NCBI GenBank assembly: GCA_028285085.1
Contig: JANQQI010000079.1
Location: 1 to 64,000 of the forward strand
DNA length: 64,000 nt
Direction of reading: 5' to 3'
DNA from: Saprospiraceae bacterium
GTDB lineage: Bacteria; Bacteroidota; Bacteroidia; Chitinophagales; Saprospiraceae
The position numbers and the translations under genes are program-made. Shown here piece after piece: positions 62,130 to 64,000 of the stretch. The notes beneath the pieces are model-generated. The model did not search any database. It saw only the letters and a list, made by a program, of their open reading frames with translations, and had not been told where the DNA came from. Positions within the stretch are counted from its first letter, which is position 1; every line of letters starts with the position of its first letter.

Positions 62130-63809
62130 TTATTGTTGAATACCTGTTTTAAAGAAAGGACCATATTCTCCTTCAAATAGCAGCAATAACTTCTCTCTCA
62201 ACTGATCATCATTCCGCATCTGCATGTGCGAAGAGCCGGGCATTTCAACCTCCTGTGCTCCGGGCATCGCAATCGCTGATTCGGCGAGTACGACTCCGTC
62301 GGCTGCTTTTTCGGTCCAGCCGATTTGTCCTTGTGCATATAGTGTGCGGCACCATCGGTCGGGAAAATCACTAGTACAATCGGCGACTTCAAAATCCATC
62401 GGTATAAAGGGAGTCCAACCACTTTCGCCAGCAGGGTAGGCGCATTCACAACCATCATAGACATTGCCATTGACAGGTTCGAGAGCACCGATGATGACTT
62501 TCCAGCGATCGTTTGCATCCCGCCACCAGTTGAAGCCTTTTTCCCAACTGTTGATTAAATTACAATATGATGTATTATTTGTATTGATACTACAAATTAA
62601 ATTGTCGTAGTCAATGGATAATTCATCTACTCCAAGTTCCTCCATTAAAAACTCTTCCAGCCCAAGGCAGGGGATATAGTAATTGATATCGGGGAAAGTT
62701 GAATTATCCAGCATGTAGGTATAAGCTATGGTCTTTGCTTGATAATAAAGCTGATTATTATCAGCACTTTCGACTCCTCGATCATCATTAATAGCACTAA
62801 AGTAATCGGCCGTGTTTGGATTGTTTGTAAAATAATAAAACGATCGCCAGATCATTTCATCTGGAACTTCCGTACCATAAAAAGCTACCTTGGGGATCGT
62901 TGGGCTGTCATAAGCATTTAGTTGATCGTCGATTTGGGGAGTACCCACAGCATACTCCTCTGACAAAGGGGTATCTAGATCCTCTAGAACGAGTCCTCTA
63001 AGTACATCATCGAGCACATTGCAGAAAAAACCGATAGACACATTACTCACGGTTAGTAACTGGTCGGCAATTTCATCTTCGTTGATAAATAGGTCTAGGA
63101 TTAAAGATTGATTAATTGTTGTTTCTATTTGATTAGCAAGATTGACAGCTACTTCTGAGATGAAGCCTGCGGAAAGTTCCTCGCAAGATTCATTGAGAAA
63201 CTGTTGTAAATCGTCCTTATTATTTATGATCTGTGCGCCCCCATTTGCACTACCAAAGGTTACCACTCCCCCAAAGCGCCGGTCGCTACTACCGATTTGT
63301 TCTTCAGTTTTGTCATAAATATAATCTGCCCACCGACTGATGATGCCCCCCTGACTATGACCGATGATAATATTTTTGATGTGGTCCTCAGGTTCTTGAA
63401 CTGCGGACTGTACTTCTAAATAATCTTCAATTAACTTAGCTGCGGTAGGTTCAATGGAAGAAGTAAAACTGGATAAATTAGGTAAATGAGAGTCTGCTTG
63501 ACGAGGAGGGAAGACCATTCCAGTAGGCAAAGTTACAAAATTCGAGGTGGCCGCCGCCGCACGTTGCCAAGCACCATCATTGCCACCTAAACCATGCACC
63601 CACCAAATTTTCCGGTACCCATCTGTGGCGGTTACAGCACTGCTAGGGATAACGGTTGCTGGATTTATTGATGGAGTAGGTACTTCGGTATTAGTAGGGT
63701 TAATGAATACAGTTGTTTTTCCTTCACAGCTATTAGTTTGAGCGTGGCTATTTGATAAGCTGGTTCCGAACAAAAAACAAAGTAGAAGAATGTATATTGA
63801 AAATTTCAT
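62130..63809 (-). CDS. Secreted lipase/esterase-like alpha/beta hydrolase
   Basis: A 559-aa protein with a signal peptide (KFSIYILLLCFLFGTSLSNSHAQ). WWVHGLGGNDGAWQRAAA is the oxyanion-side HG motif, and IIIGHSQGGIISRWADYIY carries the nucleophile Ser of GHSQGG, both typical of PGAP1/lipase-type alpha/beta hydrolases. A conserved terminal His may be in PGSSHMQMRND. A run of Cys between residues about 450 and 500 (CECAYPAGESGW, DCTSDFPDRWC) may form disulphides after export. No T9SS sorting domain is at the C-terminus. The T9SS-type gene at the window edge ends 2 bp upstream on the same strand. Confidence 0.83.
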   Translation of the reverse strand: MKFSIYILLLCFLFGTSLSNSHAQTNSCEGKTTVFINPTNTEVPTPSINPATVIPSSAVTATDGYRKIWWVHGLGGNDGAWQRAAAATSNFVTLPTGMVFPPRQADSHLPNLSSFTSSIEPTAAKLIEDYLEVQSAVQEPEDHIKNIIIGHSQGGIISRWADYIYDKTEEQIGSSDRRFGGVVTFGSANGGAQIINNKDDLQQFLNESCEELSAGFISEVAVNLANQIETTINQSLILDLFINEDEIADQLLTVSNVSIGFFCNVLDDVLRGLVLEDLDTPLSEEYAVGTPQIDDQLNAYDSPTIPKVAFYGTEVPDEMIWRSFYYFTNNPNTADYFSAINDDRGVESADNNQLYYQAKTIAYTYMLDNSTFPDINYYIPCLGLEEFLMEELGVDELSIDYDNLICSINTNNTSYCNLINSWEKGFNWWRDANDRWKVIIGALEPVNGNVYDGCECAYPAGESGWTPFIPMDFEVADCTSDFPDRWCRTLYAQGQIGWTEKAADGVVLAESAIAMPGAQEVEMPGSSHMQMRNDDQLREKLLLLFEGEYGPFFKTGIQQ

Positions 63810-63811
63810 TT

Positions 63812-64000
63812 TTATTGTTTTACGAATTTAAAAGTTTGAGTGTCGAGGCTAGTCTTTAATTGGAAGATGTAGGTGCCTGAGATTAGTGATTGTAACGGAA
63901 TTTGATAAAAGCTTACTTCGGGACTAAGCGTCCGTTGCCATAATAGGCGACCTCGAAGGTCGAGCAGTTCTATTTGTTTGGGAATATCCGTAGTGGGCAT
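63812..64000 (-). CDS. C-terminal end of a T9SS type A secreted protein, truncated by window edge
   Basis: The last 62 codons of a minus-strand gene that begins beyond position 64000. The residues IELLDLRGRLLWQRTL, then YQIPLQSLISGTYIFQLK and the end TFKFVKQ are the second half of a T9SS type A sorting domain (the PNP segment must lie outside). The stop is 2 bp before the start of the lipase-like gene, so the two are very likely co-transcribed. What the protein does cannot be told from this end. Confidence 0.82.
   Translation of the reverse strand: MPTTDIPKQIELLDLRGRLLWQRTLSPEVSFYQIPLQSLISGTYIFQLKTSLDTQTFKFVKQ

Noticed and set aside
1-64000. CRISPR array, tRNA, rRNA, insertion sequence or phage genes
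   Set aside because: No regular repeat-spacer pattern, cloverleaf-type sequence, transposase or phage structural motif was noticed on reading both strands; a tRNA and IS search by program would settle this.

Overview
The window comes from a Bacteroidota chromosome, most likely a marine or aquatic member of the Saprospiria (Lewinella/Haliscomenobacter-like). The evidence is type IX secretion (T9SS) sorting domains of both type A (7083-9956, 10043-12955, 63812-64000) and type B (32338-38697), a SusC/SusD pair, a DUF4212 + sodium/solute symporter pair, PorT-like outer-membrane barrels, DUF4097 proteins beside an ECF sigma factor, and a lack of clear Shine-Dalgarno sites. No rRNA, tRNA, CRISPR array, insertion sequence or prophage was seen. 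Most of the window looks like ordinary chromosome; one gene (18145-19986) stands out as visibly AT-rich and probably acquired.

Layout. 1-2917: a phosphorelay of hybrid histidine kinase (5' end outside the window), Hpt protein and single-domain response regulator. 2961-3824: rfbA. 4052-5474: a cyclase-family hydrolase overlapping a TPR/membrane protein. 5482-14521: a mirror-image block in which a divergent pair (cytoplasmic ~465-aa protein and ~960-aa T9SS-exported protein) occurs twice, tail to tail, around a terminator. 14556-17515: ECF sigma factor, HEAT-repeat anti-sigma-like protein and two exported DUF4097 proteins. 17640-19986: a small unknown protein and an AT-rich PD-(D/E)XK nuclease.

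20026-29770 is the most interesting region. On the minus strand it runs SusC, SusD, a secreted alkaline-phosphatase-superfamily enzyme, a PhnZ-like HD-domain oxygenase, a TIGR03364-like FAD oxidoreductase, a phosphonatase-like HAD hydrolase (TIGR03351-like, DxAGT motif) and a DUF5690 MFS-like permease, mostly with 4-bp overlaps. I read this as an aminophosphonate/organophosphate utilisation locus served by its own SusCD outer-membrane importer, with a hairpin separating importer genes from enzyme genes.

30023-38697: cupin, two small overlapping genes, a cytochrome c and a 2119-aa T9SS type B surface protein. 38783-53450 is a short-chain fatty acid (acetate/propionate) locus: acs, a single-domain response regulator, a CbrA/CrbS-like symporter-sensor kinase, an ActP-like symporter with its DUF4212 subunit, a porin-like protein, a PrpE-like acyl-CoA synthetase, an ArsR repressor, a cNMP/CBS/DUF294 protein and a DEDDh exonuclease. 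Three intergenic regions of this locus share an AT-rich operator-like motif that could bind the ArsR protein. 53589-64000: housekeeping and surface genes (ftcD, an acetyltransferase, an alpha/beta hydrolase, trmB, barrels, a PQQ-type lipoprotein, a secreted lipase-like protein), including one barrel gene (60119-60760) whose signal peptide is intact but has no standard start codon.
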